In this document: piece after piece, positions 8,780 to 16,414 of the stretch | Numbering within the stretch: the stretch's first letter is position 1 | Layout: every line of letters begins with the position of its first letter | DNA from: CBDCUQ01 sp965222835 | Lineage (GTDB): Bacteria > Pseudomonadota > Alphaproteobacteria > Rhizobiales > Hyphomicrobiaceae | Direction of reading: 5' to 3' | DNA: 64,000 bases | NCBI GenBank assembly: GCA_965222835.1 | Contig: CBDCUQ010000002.1 | Location: forward strand, 1 to 64,000 | Notes under the pieces: model-generated | Database searches by the model: none | What the model was told of the DNA's origin: nothing | Seen by the model: the letters and a program-made list of their open reading frames with translations, nothing else | Translations under genes and position numbers: made by a program

Positions 8780-9388
8780 TTAGACTTCGGCCGTTGCGAT
8801 CGATGCATGCTCATGCTTGACAGCACGAACAACAACGAGCGCATTGGCGCCGGTCGCGAACACATCCTGATTCCCAGCAGCGTTACGGCAAGGCATGTTG
8901 TGCTTTGCGGCATCGATCACGTCGACGATCTTGAAGGTCGTTTCCGACCCGCCAGTCGCGGACGTCTGCTGACGCGATTTGCCGGTGGCCGTGTCGCCGG
9001 ACTGGGACGTATCCACGTCGCAGAACTGGCCGATATCGGCCGCCGTCATTGAGCCGTCACTTTGCGCGAGGAACAGCTGCTGCGGGTCATCCCACACTTC
9101 AGCATAGATGACCGTGCCGGACTTCTCTGCTGTGCTTGCCGTCCACATATTGGCAAAGCGGTAGGAGCCATCGGAGGCGACCCATCGGACGCCGACGAAA
9201 ACGCCAACGACCTGGTCACCGGCTGCGGCAATGTTGAGATTGCCACCGCCATCAGTCTTCACGAGATCGCCGTGAAACAGTGACGTGCCATACGCCGTCG
9301 ACAACGTGTACTCGTTGCATCGGGCCACACAGCCGCCACCACCATGTCGCCATGGTTTAAATCCGAACGGTGCGTCGGGATTTGCCAT
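8780..9388 (-). CDS. Capsid-associated virion protein preceding the major capsid gene
   Basis: 202 residues starting MANPDAPFGFKPWRHGGGG, a start seen in small head proteins encoded next to capsid genes in many environmental phages. The rest is beta-rich (QVVGVFVGVRWVASDGSYRF) with Cys near 20, 24 and 123. Likely a decoration or cement protein. Role inferred from position and composition. Confidence 0.6.
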   Translation of the reverse strand: MANPDAPFGFKPWRHGGGGCVARCNEYTLSTAYGTSLFHGDLVKTDGGGNLNIAAAGDQVVGVFVGVRWVASDGSYRFANMWTASTAEKSGTVIYAEVWDDPQQLFLAQSDGSMTAADIGQFCDVDTSQSGDTATGKSRQQTSATGGSETTFKIVDVIDAAKHNMPCRNAAGNQDVFATGANALVVVRAVKHEHASIATAEV

Positions 9389-9408
9389 CGAGTTATCTCC
9401 TCATCTAC

Positions 9409-10011
9409 TCAATCGGCTAGGGTTTCGGGTCGGCGTCCGGTCACGACTTCCCTGCTTTCTTCCCTGATGATGGGCGCGTAACCAGAGCGCACACCCTCGC
9501 GGGAAACTTTGTCCGTATCGACCGACACGGATTGTTCTTGGCTGCGGGAGATCTGATCGATCGCCCGGCGCTTCGCCCGGAGCTTGTCTTCTGGGATCTC
9601 CATAAGGATAAGCCCACCAACACGAATGACGCTCTCGGTACTCTGCACATGGCTGCCAAAGTACTGCTCGGCGTTGGGTACGGTTTCAGGATCGCGCGGC
9701 ACCCAGCCTTCACGAAGCTTCGCCTGCCAGTTGAGATTGTCCTTTTCGTTGCGGAACTCGGAGCGCACCCAGCGCTGCCGGTAGCCCGGACGTTCCGGCG
9801 GAGCGTCGAGGTTGAGCGGCGCCTTCCAGACATGGTCGCCCGTCTCCGATCGAGGCGAGCTGCGCTGGTCGGCCTCGCCATCGCGCATGGCGTGTATGGC
9901 CGTGCGGTCGTGCGCCTCGCGCATGCGGTCACCTGTATCGTTGAGATTTAGGCTCGGCGCCTCGTTCTGAGCGACAGGCTGGGCAGCCGTGTTCGGTGCG
10001 ATTCTCGGCAT
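9409..10011 (-). CDS. Head-assembly-associated protein of unknown function
   Basis: 200 residues, charged, with low hydrophobic content. A central LDAPPERPGYRQRWVRSEF motif is one I recognise from hypothetical proteins beside phage scaffold genes. A SREGVRSGY segment and an acidic end follow. It lies between scaffold-like and capsid genes, so a role in procapsid assembly is likely but unproven. Confidence 0.6.
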   Translation of the reverse strand: MPRIAPNTAAQPVAQNEAPSLNLNDTGDRMREAHDRTAIHAMRDGEADQRSSPRSETGDHVWKAPLNLDAPPERPGYRQRWVRSEFRNEKDNLNWQAKLREGWVPRDPETVPNAEQYFGSHVQSTESVIRVGGLILMEIPEDKLRAKRRAIDQISRSQEQSVSVDTDKVSREGVRSGYAPIIREESREVVTGRRPETLAD

Positions 10012-10015
10012 GGAC

Positions 10016-11110
10016 TTAGGCTCCCCTTCTTACCTGTTCGCGCTTGGCGGATGTGTATTTCTCCTGGACGTACCGCTTGACGGCCGCCTTATCGGACTGA
10101 ACATCGATGCCCAGCCTTTGCAGCATCAAGCGGTCTGACGGACCAAGCGTGATGCGCGCCTTACCGTTAGCGCCCTTCGAGATGGGACTCGGCGGCAAGG
10201 ACGAGCGTGCACCAGCAACGGGTGGAGACGAGCCACGCCTCGGAGCCTGAGTTGCGGAAGCCTGTCCGTGTGAGCGCCCAGCAAGATCCTTGACGCCGAG
10301 ATTCGGAAACGTCCGAGCCATCCGCTTAGATAGCTCCGTGAAGTATTCAGGTGAGTTAGGATCGCGGCCCTCGCGGAAGAGCTGCTTGTCGATCTCCATC
10401 ATAGCCGCACGTTCCGGTGCATGCTTTGGGTCGTTCATCCAGGCGTTATTGCGAGACCACTCGACGGCACGCTGGTTGCGCGGAGTTGGTGCTCCACCCT
10501 GCGGTGCGGGCTGCGCCTGGCTCTGGGTTTGTGCCCGGCGGTTTTGAACATGCTGCTGGTAGGCCTGGTCGAGCTGGTCCTGGCTCGGCAGCTGGCTCAT
10601 ATTGCCTTCGATGCCGGTCTTGATGCGGTTCAAACGCTCGAGCTGGTCCTGCAGGTCGACCTGAGCACCGCGGTCCTCGTCCTCCATCGCCATCTTGAGC
10701 GCCTCGCGCGTCGTCTTGATGCGGACGTTCACGCCGTCGAGGCTGAGCTTGTACGAGGCTTCCTGCGCCTCCAGCGTCTTCTTCTTCTCCTGATAGACGG
10801 CATAGTCAGCCGCTTCCTGGCCCTGCTGGACCCGGGCCTCTGCCTCGCGCCGAAGGCGCTGCTCTTCCTGGATGCGTTCCCGCACGACAGGGTCATCGAT
10901 CCCGGCGAACTCATCATCGTGCGGGTCGTCGCCCTCATCGTTCTCGTCCGGCTCATTCTGCCCACGTAAAACCGGCCTCGCGTCTGCCTCATCCTCATCA
11001 ACGAAGGTGATCTCGACGTCCTCGCCGATCTCCGGCGGTGTCGACAAGTCATCCATCTCCGTGTCCGGCAGGATATCCATGGTCAGTGGGTCGTTGCCTT
11101 GCGGTCCCAT
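10016..11110 (-). CDS. Probable scaffolding protein
   Basis: 364 residues. An acidic N-terminus (about 1-75) is followed by a long coiled coil (about 76-190: EEQRLRREAEARVQQ through QDQLERLNRIKTGIEG), a Gln/Pro linker, a helical segment and a basic C-terminus (YVQEKYTSAKREQVRRGA). This build, immediately upstream of the capsid genes, matches scaffolds whose basic C-terminal helix binds the capsid. No protease domain is visible. A strong hairpin precedes its ribosome site. A second in-frame ATG lies ten codons in. Confidence 0.65.
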   Translation of the reverse strand: MGPQGNDPLTMDILPDTEMDDLSTPPEIGEDVEITFVDEDEADARPVLRGQNEPDENDEGDDPHDDEFAGIDDPVVRERIQEEQRLRREAEARVQQGQEAADYAVYQEKKKTLEAQEASYKLSLDGVNVRIKTTREALKMAMEDEDRGAQVDLQDQLERLNRIKTGIEGNMSQLPSQDQLDQAYQQHVQNRRAQTQSQAQPAPQGGAPTPRNQRAVEWSRNNAWMNDPKHAPERAAMMEIDKQLFREGRDPNSPEYFTELSKRMARTFPNLGVKDLAGRSHGQASATQAPRRGSSPPVAGARSSLPPSPISKGANGKARITLGPSDRLMLQRLGIDVQSDKAAVKRYVQEKYTSAKREQVRRGA

Positions 11111-11122
11111 AAATCCTCTCCT

Positions 11123-11141
11123 CCCGGGCGAGCCGCCCGGG
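11123..11141 (-). promoter_or_regulatory. Perfect hairpin just upstream of the scaffold ribosome site
   Basis: The 19-base palindrome CCCGGGCG-GCT-CGCCCGGG ends next to the AGGAGAGG site of the 11110 start. Such a stem could protect the 5' end of a processed mRNA or tune initiation. It lacks a U-tract, so it is not a terminator in this direction. Confidence 0.5.
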
Positions 11142-11186
11142 TGTTTGAATGATGATGATCAGGAGAAGAAGAAGAGCGCTCGCCTG

Positions 11187-11498
11187 CTACCCGGCGGGGT
11201 GGGTGACCCTTAAAAACGTGCATTCGGGTTTATGCCCGGGGTGCTTCGGAGGCTTTGCGTCGTATTCAACGCGTGTTCCCGGCACCAGATCGGCCTCGTG
11301 GACCTTGCAAAGCTGTAGGGTGGTGAAGTAGACATACACTTCTGACCCGTCAGCCGCGACGATGAACCCGAAACGGCGCTTCTGGTCGAAGAACTTGATG
11401 CTGCCGTGCCTGGTCGAGGGTTTCGCGGCGTCAGAGGTGCGGGAACCCCTATTGACAACCAGCTGATCCCCAGACATTTCGGCGCTACGCACGTGCAT
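11187..11498 (-). CDS. Cold-shock-domain protein (CspA-like)
   Basis: 103 residues. After a 30-residue basic leader comes a cold-shock fold: GSIKFFDQKRRFGFIV carries RNP1 (RRFGFIV) and EVYVYFTTLQ matches RNP2 (normally VFVHFS). LVPGTRVEYDA follows as in bacterial Csp proteins. It should bind single-stranded RNA or DNA and could melt late mRNA. GGAG lies 9 bases before ATG 11498. It is unusual to find such a gene between a co-chaperonin and the scaffold. A His in RNP2 is replaced by Tyr. Confidence 0.75.
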   Translation of the reverse strand: MHVRSAEMSGDQLVVNRGSRTSDAAKPSTRHGSIKFFDQKRRFGFIVAADGSEVYVYFTTLQLCKVHEADLVPGTRVEYDAKPPKHPGHKPECTFLRVTHPAG

Positions 11499-11518
11499 GT
11501 CTGCTCACTCCCCCCCCC

Positions 11519-12061
11519 TCAAACCATGAAGCTGTATCGGTGCAGCTCATGGGGATTGATGCGAGACACCAGGGCATCGTCCGGCATCTCGATATAGTCC
11601 TCGCCATCAATCTTCACGCGATAGCGAACTTGGCGCGCCTGGAAGGTCCAGATGTCGCCAACCTTGGGCCCGTGCTTGTCTGCATCAAGCTCCATGTCCC
11701 GGAACTTTGAGCCGCGATAGACGGCCGGACCAACGCGCACAACCAAGCAGAGGCCATGCGACCACTGCTGATCCGACTGCACAGAATCCGGGATGATGAT
11801 TGAGCCGACTTTGCGTTTGATCCCGATCTGTTTGACGATGCAGTACCACTTGCCGGGCTCCGGCAGAGCGGCCTCCTCGGCAACAGTCTCGCCGAACCAG
11901 GGATCATTGAGATCCAGACCACATTCGACCTTCTGGCTGGAAGCGGCGACGACATTGCCAGCACCGTGAAAAGTCCCAGCAGTTGCAACGGGTTGCTTCT
12001 TGCCGGAGTGCTCTTTCAGCTCGGACTTCGAGGGTTTTACGAGGGTGGCGGTCTTAGACAT
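11519..12061 (-). CDS. GroES-like co-chaperonin
   Basis: 180 residues from ATG 12061; the frame extends further upstream only as low-complexity Arg/Ser sequence. The C-terminal two thirds follows the Cpn10 pattern: a lysine-rich GIKRKVGSIIIPDSV mobile-loop-like segment, LCLVVRVGPAVYRG, then GPKVGDIWTF and DGEDYIEMPDDALVSRI. Phages such as T4 (gp31) encode their own co-chaperonin to fold capsid protein on host GroEL, and the position close to the head genes fits. The N-terminal 65 residues are extra compared with GroES (about 97 residues). Confidence 0.7.
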   Translation of the reverse strand: MSKTATLVKPSKSELKEHSGKKQPVATAGTFHGAGNVVAASSQKVECGLDLNDPWFGETVAEEAALPEPGKWYCIVKQIGIKRKVGSIIIPDSVQSDQQWSHGLCLVVRVGPAVYRGSKFRDMELDADKHGPKVGDIWTFQARQVRYRVKIDGEDYIEMPDDALVSRINPHELHRYSFMV

Positions 12062-12275
12062 GCAAAAGCTCCTCCTCGTCGCCATAGTCGGCCATGACGA
12101 ACTGCTTGAGCTTCTCCTCGATGATGAGGCGGGCCTTCTGCAGGCCACGGATCTGACCGGCGATAAGATCGTGACGATCCTTCTCAACCGCAATCAGCGT
12201 CGATGTCTGGGAGGCAATCTCTTCGCCGATCATCTTTTTGATGACGGAGGCGAAGTCTTGTGTCGTTGCGTCCAA
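12054..12275 (-). CDS. Small helical unknown protein (TTG start)
   Basis: 73 residues. The open frame reaches 12368 but its upper part looks non-coding. A GGAG site seven bases before TTG 12275 supports the shorter form. The protein is helical (KKMIGEEIASQTSTLIAVEK then KARLIIEEKLKQFV) and its end overlaps the GroES-like start by eight bases, so translation is likely coupled. Function unknown. Confidence 0.5.
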   Translation of the reverse strand: MDATTQDFASVIKKMIGEEIASQTSTLIAVEKDRHDLIAGQIRGLQKARLIIEEKLKQFVMADYGDEEELLHV

Positions 12276-12279
12276 GGGT

Positions 12280-12310
12280 AGGCTCCATTTTCCTGGAGCC
12301 TCATTTTTTC
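12280..12310 (+). terminator. Rho-independent terminator on the plus strand
   Basis: Stem AGGCTCC / GGAGCCT with an eight-base loop, followed by CATTTTTTC. The U-tract is on the plus strand although all nearby genes run leftward, so it would stop antisense or stray rightward transcripts. Confidence 0.55.
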
Positions 12311-12386
12311 GGGTTCGATCCCGAGAGTGGATGCGCACCGATGTACACAATGCGCATCCGATTCGCAATAGGGGACAGTTTGACCC

Positions 12387-12674
12387 CTAAAGCTTCTGCG
12401 CAACCCCATCGACCCGCCGAAGCCATTGAGGCGCAACAAGGTCGGGTTGTGCCTTGAGGTAAAACTGCACGCAGACGAAGAGCTTGGCATCGCTTTTCTT
12501 TTTGCTGGCGCCAGGCGTTAGCGCAAAGTTGATCACCTGGCCCGCGTTGATGCCCTTGATGTTCTTCTTTGCGACAATGGCTTCGTCCGACCAGGTTACG
12601 AGGTCGCCGACTTTCAGGTCGACCCCCTGCTGCGCTAACGCCTTTGCGACATCTGGATGCAGTCTCTGGCTCAT
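12387..12674 (-). CDS. Unknown small protein, possible beta-barrel
   Basis: 95 residues. LKVGDLVTWSDEAIVAKKNI followed by GQVINFALTPG and LFVCVQFYLKAQPDL suggests a short SH3-like or other small beta fold. It overlaps its neighbour by four bases (ATGA). No family named. Confidence 0.6.
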   Translation of the reverse strand: MSQRLHPDVAKALAQQGVDLKVGDLVTWSDEAIVAKKNIKGINAGQVINFALTPGASKKKSDAKLFVCVQFYLKAQPDLVAPQWLRRVDGVAQKL

Positions 12675-12955
12675 ACGGGTCTGCGCCGCTTCTCGAGTTC
12701 GACGATGATGCGCTCGATGAAGTCGTTTAGGAGCGTATCCACTGCACGCTCAATGGTTCGCGTTTCCGGGGACGCTGCGCGCACCAGATCTCTTAGGACA
12801 TTGCCGTCCTCATCGATCGCAGCCCTTGCGGCACGCTTGGTACTCTTGCGTTTCTTGGGCTTTTTCTTTGGGACCGGCCGCCACCTGCCGGGGATCTTCT
12901 TCCCGGACCGTGTGTACTCGCCAACCCAGACGTAGCCTTCTCTCTTCCGTGCCAT
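12671..12955 (-). CDS. Unknown basic protein
   Basis: 94 residues from ATG 12955, chosen because GAAGGAG lies eight bases upstream; a longer frame starts at 13030. N-terminal YVWVGEYTRSGKKIPGRWRP is followed by a Lys/Arg tract (KKKPKKRKSTKRAAR) and a C-terminal amphipathic helix. It may bind nucleic acid. Function not recognised. Confidence 0.6.
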   Translation of the reverse strand: MARKREGYVWVGEYTRSGKKIPGRWRPVPKKKPKKRKSTKRAARAAIDEDGNVLRDLVRAASPETRTIERAVDTLLNDFIERIIVELEKRRRPV

Positions 12956-12998
12956 GCGTGTTACTCCTTCGTTTGCTGACCGGGGTCTCATCTCGAAC

Positions 12999-13388
12999 TC
13001 ACCTAATATATTCCTCTGCAAACTCTTCACAAAAGGCGCAAGCTGCGCCTCGGTGCGGCGTCTCCTTCATGCAGGTATTGCAGTAGCGGAAGGGCATTTG
13101 TGAAAAGGCAGCATCGGCGGCGCACGCCAAGCATTGATCCTTCTTGTGAGGGGTCGACATTTCGCAGCGATCGCACCAGCGAACATTGCTACGCAACGTC
13201 CGTTTCGCGGTTCGGTAGTCCTTTTTTCTTGCCTCATAGATTGCATCCGCGTAACGCAGGGCCACCCCAGCCGACGAAAGAGACGGAAACTGCTGATCAA
13301 ATGCAAGCCTGGAGGAGTAGTCGAGCTTGCGCCGATAGCGGCGCGCACGCAGCATTGTGATGGCCCACTTGACATCCTGCCAAAGCAT
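12999..13388 (-). CDS. Double zinc-ribbon protein
   Basis: 129 residues from ATG 13388, 12 bases after a GGGAGGAG site. The C-terminal half has four CxxC pairs (CDRC, CLAC, CNTC, CAFC), enough for two zinc ribbons. The N-terminal half is helical and basic. It may bind nucleic acid or protein. A longer frame to 13439 would overlap the gene upstream and looks less likely. Confidence 0.6.
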   Translation of the reverse strand: MLWQDVKWAITMLRARRYRRKLDYSSRLAFDQQFPSLSSAGVALRYADAIYEARKKDYRTAKRTLRSNVRWCDRCEMSTPHKKDQCLACAADAAFSQMPFRYCNTCMKETPHRGAACAFCEEFAEEYIR

Positions 13389-13419
13389 CAAGCTATGCTT
13401 CTCCTCCCTTGACCGCGTG

Positions 13420-13662
13420 TCACCCCTTGTTTCTCTCAACCAACTCAGCCTGCTGCATAAGCATGCGCGCTATGTCGCGCGCAGCGCTCACATCAAAAGC
13501 GACACCACGGATCGACGAGCCGAACTCCATCAGCACCTTGTCGCCTTCGTGATAGATGCGCACCATGACCCCGCCCTTCGGGAGGTCCATGTCAAGATCT
13601 TTGTCCGGAGAAAGAAGTTGACGAAAGAGCTTCTGACGTTTCTCTTCCTGATCATCAGCCAC
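13420..13662 (-). CDS. Unknown small protein (GTG start)
   Basis: 80 residues from GTG 13662 with a GGAAGAGG site. It overlaps the end of the gene upstream by eight bases. GGVMVRIYHEGDKVLMEFGS is a beta-hairpin-like stretch and DVSAARDIARMLMQQAELVE a C-terminal helix. An Arg/Ser-rich extension upstream in the same frame is a shadow of the neighbouring gene. Confidence 0.55.
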   Translation of the reverse strand: MADDQEEKRQKLFRQLLSPDKDLDMDLPKGGVMVRIYHEGDKVLMEFGSSIRGVAFDVSAARDIARMLMQQAELVERNKG

Positions 13663-13921
13663 ATGCCTCTTCCTTCTTTTTGTGCGGAGGCTTCGTGCCA
13701 AGCCAATAGAACCCGCTACCGTCGCCCTCGACAATGTAGATGTAGTCGGCCCGGCCATTCTTGCGCCGGACAAAGATATAGATATCGGAATCCGTTTTGC
13801 TCTCCTCAATCGAGGTGATGATAAACCCCTCATCATCGCGGTAGAGGTCGATCCTGTCGCCGGTCTTGTAGATGTGGCCGTTAAGGGCAACCTTCCTAAG
13901 TTTCTTGCGCGCCTTTGCCAT
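13655..13921 (-). CDS. Unknown small beta-rich protein
   Basis: 88 residues with a basic N-terminus, then alternating beta-like segments (HIYKTGDRIDLYRDDEGFII, DIYIFVRRKNGRADYIYIVE). The C-terminus is KPPHKKKEEACG. Starts one base into the stop of the next gene up (TGATGG). No family recognised. Confidence 0.6.
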   Translation of the reverse strand: MAKARKKLRKVALNGHIYKTGDRIDLYRDDEGFIITSIEESKTDSDIYIFVRRKNGRADYIYIVEGDGSGFYWLGTKPPHKKKEEACG

Positions 13922-14310
13922 CAGGCTAGTGCTCCTTCTCGTTCGCCCTCAAGCTCGTCCACAATCTCGCGGATTTGGTCGCTGGTGAGTTTCCAGTCCT
14001 CATCCTGCGGCAGGCGGTCGATAACACGGAACTTAAATAGCTGGTAGATGCGCTCAACCCGCTCCAGCTCCTCGTCGCCGTACTCATAGAGCAGAAGGGC
14101 AAGGGCCAATTGTGCGGGTCCCGAGCCACCGTAACCCCAGGCGAACCCCGTGGGTGAATGATTGCGCACGTCCAGGCGCGGCGGCAGCTTCTGACGTGAG
14201 TGGCCGGAACCGACGAAGACGTCCCAGCTGCGCCCCTCGGCTTCGCCGTTGTAGATGATTTTGGTGGGTGCGCCGTCGGACCTACGTCGGCGCCGACTAT
14301 ATCTACCCAT
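13921..14310 (-). CDS. DUF6166-like protein
   Basis: 129 residues from ATG 14310, supported by GGAG nine bases upstream. RSWDVFVGSGHSRQKLPPRL, then a DVRNHSPTGFAWGYGG block and PAQLALALLLYEYGD, ending in an FK.RVIDRLP..DW segment, is the pattern I know from DUF6166 proteins of phages and plasmids. Biochemical role unknown. The Gly-rich GFAWGYGGSGPAQLA core is the most conserved part and may form an active or binding site. Confidence 0.68.
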   Translation of the reverse strand: MGRYSRRRRRSDGAPTKIIYNGEAEGRSWDVFVGSGHSRQKLPPRLDVRNHSPTGFAWGYGGSGPAQLALALLLYEYGDEELERVERIYQLFKFRVIDRLPQDEDWKLTSDQIREIVDELEGEREGALA

Positions 14311-14563
14311 CAGTTCCATCTCCTCTGTCGCTGACGTAGACGATCTGAATGCCATACCGGCCGAGAACGATCTTCTCATCGAAACCCGGCGGCCTCATCG
14401 GCAAAAGAAAATGCGCGCCGAGGGTCGCTCCCAGCGCGTCGGTGTTGCGTTGTCCCGGCTTGCCAGCCTTCTGCAGCTCAAACAGGTGATTGCCGAGCGT
14501 GCGTGTGTTGATGCGCAGCGTGACCTGGAAGACGCCGGGCGGAAGCTTTGGCTTTACAGCCAT
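14303..14563 (-). CDS. Unknown small protein
   Basis: 86 residues: a beta-like FQVTLRINTRTLGNHLFELQ segment, then GAHFLLPMRPPGFDEKIVLG and YGIQIVYVSD. It overlaps the DUF6166-like gene by eight bases. Function not recognised. Confidence 0.58.
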   Translation of the reverse strand: MAVKPKLPPGVFQVTLRINTRTLGNHLFELQKAGKPGQRNTDALGATLGAHFLLPMRPPGFDEKIVLGRYGIQIVYVSDRGDGTDG

Positions 14564-14841
14564 TACCCTAGCCCCCCGCGCAGCTTCTCCGAGACGTCGC
14601 CCTTGATAGAGAGCCAGAAGTTGTGGCAGGCGTCTTCGCCCGCCTTCAGGAGGCGCTCGATCGACCGACCGGTCGAAGACGTCACCTCTTCGATTTCAAT
14701 ATCGCCCCGGAAGCCGACCAGACGCTCCGGCGGCACAATCCGGCCCGAGACATAAACCCGGCAGTCCTCAAAGAAGTGGCCATCTTTGGTGGTAAAGCTT
14801 GGAAGGCAGACTTCGACGTTTTCAAACGATTCGTACGACAT
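14563..14841 (-). CDS. Unknown small protein heading a leftward run
   Basis: 92 residues. Cys at 12 and 27; FEDCRVYVSGRIVPPERLVG resembles a small beta fold and the C-terminus is helical. It follows a good ribosome site (GGAAGGAGAGGAG) and a likely promoter at 14862-14891, so it may head a sub-operon. Function unknown. Confidence 0.6.
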   Translation of the reverse strand: MSYESFENVEVCLPSFTTKDGHFFEDCRVYVSGRIVPPERLVGFRGDIEIEEVTSSTGRSIERLLKAGEDACHNFWLSIKGDVSEKLRGGLG

Positions 14842-14861
14842 GATCGGTCTCCTCTCCTTCC

Positions 14862-14891
14862 TTATTAAGTGCCTCCAGACATCTATGTCAA
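14862..14891 (-). promoter_or_regulatory. Leftward promoter candidate
   Basis: TTGACA (minus strand, 14891-14886) and TAATAA (14867-14862) are 18 bases apart, just before the 14841 start. The same TTGACN-N18-TAATAAGG layout occurs at 36061-36090. A GACAT-AG-ATGTC palindrome overlaps the -35 side and may be an operator. Confidence 0.5.
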
Positions 14892-15124
14892 TAGTCCCCT
14901 CGTCGAATCTTCCTTAGCCGGTGGGTGACGTAGAAGTAGACCAGCCAGTAATACACGGCGAGCGTTCCGAAGATGTCGGCAAGCATAAAAGGGGTATCGC
15001 TAATTAAATGAAGCAGCAGGCGCAGGACCACCGCAAAGGCTGCAAATCGGTGAATACGGTCCTCGTGGGCCGACTGCTTAAAAAGCCGCTCTTCGATAGA
15101 GGGTGGAAATCGCTGGCCTGTCAT
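14888..15124 (-). CDS. Small two-helix membrane protein
   Basis: 78 residues from ATG 15124, which overlaps the upstream stop (ATGA). A charged N-terminal 25 residues are followed by two hydrophobic helices (FAAFAVVLRLLLHLI and LADIFGTLAVYYWLVYFYV) and a basic end (THRLRKIRRGDY). Two-helix topology with a basic tail is holin-like, but it lies far from the lysis genes, so holin is only one option. Confidence 0.6.
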   Translation of the reverse strand: MTGQRFPPSIEERLFKQSAHEDRIHRFAAFAVVLRLLLHLISDTPFMLADIFGTLAVYYWLVYFYVTHRLRKIRRGDY

Positions 15125-15363
15125 GTCGCCGCCTTCGCAAACGCGTCCTTGTAATAGGGTCGCATCTCGATTGCGACCGGCGGCGTGGCCCACTTTTGAG
15201 GCGGAACTTTGAGGTTGCATAAGACGTTCCCGTCGCCATCTACCAGAAACCAGGCCCCCTCCTTGTCACGCATAACGAATTTGATGTCGGCGCGGTTTTC
15301 GACCATCCAGAAACCCACAACAACAGTGTGGATAGCGGGCCACATGGCTTGCGGATTCCACAT
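15121..15363 (-). CDS. Unknown small protein
   Basis: 80 residues. MWNPQAMWPAIHTVVVGFWM is hydrophobic, then FVMRDKEGAWFLVDGDGNVL reads as a beta hairpin. The start overlaps the stop of the broken gene upstream. No family recognised. Confidence 0.55.
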   Translation of the reverse strand: MWNPQAMWPAIHTVVVGFWMVENRADIKFVMRDKEGAWFLVDGDGNVLCNLKVPPQKWATPPVAIEMRPYYKDAFAKAAT

Positions 15364-15685
15364 TAGTGCTTCTCCCGATTTTCTCTGTCCTTAAGGCGCT
15401 CCTCCATCAGATGGACCATCCGGACCAGCCCCTTCTGGGCTACTTTAGGATCAGCTGTGAAGGAGTAGATGAAGTCAGTAACGGAATCGACCAGCATTAA
15501 CTCAAGAAGCACAACGCGCTCATCATTGTTAAGGTTTTTCGCGTTGGCAAAGTCTACAAGCAAAGCCTTGACCTCGCCCAAGGCTTCCACGTACCCCGGA
15601 TCTCCACGTACCCCGGATCGTCGTTGACAACCGCCAGTAGGGCGCCAACCGACTTCTCGCGCTCTGTTTCGGCGAAGGTTTTCAT
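15363..15685 (-). pseudogene. Small helical gene broken by a 17-bp tandem duplication
   Basis: ATG 15685 has a GGAG site six bases upstream and directly follows the upstream stop. The frame reads MKTFAETEREKSVGALLAVV then NDDPGYVE, and shifts out of frame in a 17-base unit repeated twice (15586-15619). Removing one copy restores a single 101-residue protein continuing ALGEVKALLVDFANAKNLNN and ending MVHLMEERLKDRENREKH. As written, only the 3' part can be made separately, from a GTG at 15590 inside the repeat (75 residues). Helical; function unknown. Confidence 0.65.
15586..15619. repeat. Tandem 17-bp duplication
   Basis: TCCACGTACCCCGGATC occurs twice head to tail (15586-15602 and 15603-15619) without mismatch. 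Because 17 is not a multiple of three it breaks the gene that contains it. Confidence 0.95.
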
Positions 15686-15898
15686 CTATGGCTCCAATTC
15701 CGGGTTCTTTAGAAGATCGAGAAGCTTGCCTGCTTCCTCGGTCTGCAGCATAAGTGTGTCGTAGCGCGCTAGGCCGGTGGCGGAGCCCTGATCGCGCTGG
15801 ACGTGGATGGCGACGCGATTGAGGCTTGGTGTACGCTTCACCTTCACCTTGAACGGTACTCTCGCGATCCTTGGTGCGATCTTATCCTCAGTTGTCAT
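15686..15898 (-). CDS. Unknown small basic protein
   Basis: 70 residues. RVPFKVKVKRTPSLNRVAIH is basic and beta-like; ARYDTLMLQTEEAGKLLDLL follows. Its stop is directly followed by the start of the broken gene. Function unknown. Confidence 0.58.
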   Translation of the reverse strand: MTTEDKIAPRIARVPFKVKVKRTPSLNRVAIHVQRDQGSATGLARYDTLMLQTEEAGKLLDLLKNPELEP

Positions 15899-15903
15899 CT
15901 TCC

Positions 15904-16113
15904 CTATCCTTGTCCTTCAGTCTCTGATCGAGGAAATGTCTGCATGGCCCCAATAGCCGCGTCGGCTTGCCGACGCGCGAACCGCCTCTGCTCTTCACTC
16001 GCTCGCTTCCAGCACCAGCCAGGAGACGGTATTCTGCGCTCAGCTTGCTCCTTGTTGGAGGGTCGAAAAGCTGCGCCATAGATGGCCTTGGCGACGTGCT
16101 CGCGCAGATCCAT
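15904..16113 (-). CDS. Small unknown protein common in alphaproteobacterial phages
   Basis: 69 residues from ATG 16113. MDLREHVAKAIYGAAF, then PGWCWKRASEEQRRFARRQA and DAAIGAM is a pattern I have seen in many small phage and prophage proteins. It is helical. A competing frame (15888-16079) is Arg/Ser-rich and rejected. Role unknown. Confidence 0.55.
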   Translation of the reverse strand: MDLREHVAKAIYGAAFRPSNKEQAERRIPSPGWCWKRASEEQRRFARRQADAAIGAMQTFPRSETEGQG

Positions 16114-16117
16114 CCGG

Positions 16118-16414
16118 CTACTTCGTCTCGTTGGAGACAATGTTCCCAGCTTCATCCAGGACATCGGCGAGGTCACGTTCAGGGATGCGCCCGACAACAT
16201 CTTGGTAGTCGTTAAGTGCCGCATCGCGCGCCGTGATGGCTAGTGTCAGCAGCGCACCGTTCCTAGTGCTCTCGCGAGGCGAGGTGCCGTACATCGGCAG
16301 GCGCTGATAGGCGAAAACACGTTCGGAGGCCTGGGCGTGTTTCTTCGCTGCATCCGCAAGCTGTTGCGCCAGCTTCGCCGTCTCAGGTCGTTGTGTAGTC
16401 GATCCAGCGATCAT
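16118..16414 (-). CDS. Unknown helical protein
   Basis: 98 residues from ATG 16414 with GGAG six bases upstream; an ATG at 16426 is an alternative. ETAKLAQQLADAAKKHAQAS and LTLAITARDAALNDYQDVV are helical, possibly coiled coil. It overlaps the next gene's end by about 30 bases. Function unknown. Confidence 0.55.
   Translation of the reverse strand: MIAGSTTQRPETAKLAQQLADAAKKHAQASERVFAYQRLPMYGTSPRESTRNGALLTLAITARDAALNDYQDVVGRIPERDLADVLDEAGNIVSNETK

Noticed and set aside
12276..12368. Upstream extension of the 12054 gene
   Set aside because: It would read through a terminator hairpin with poor composition; the TTG at 12275 has a proper ribosome site.
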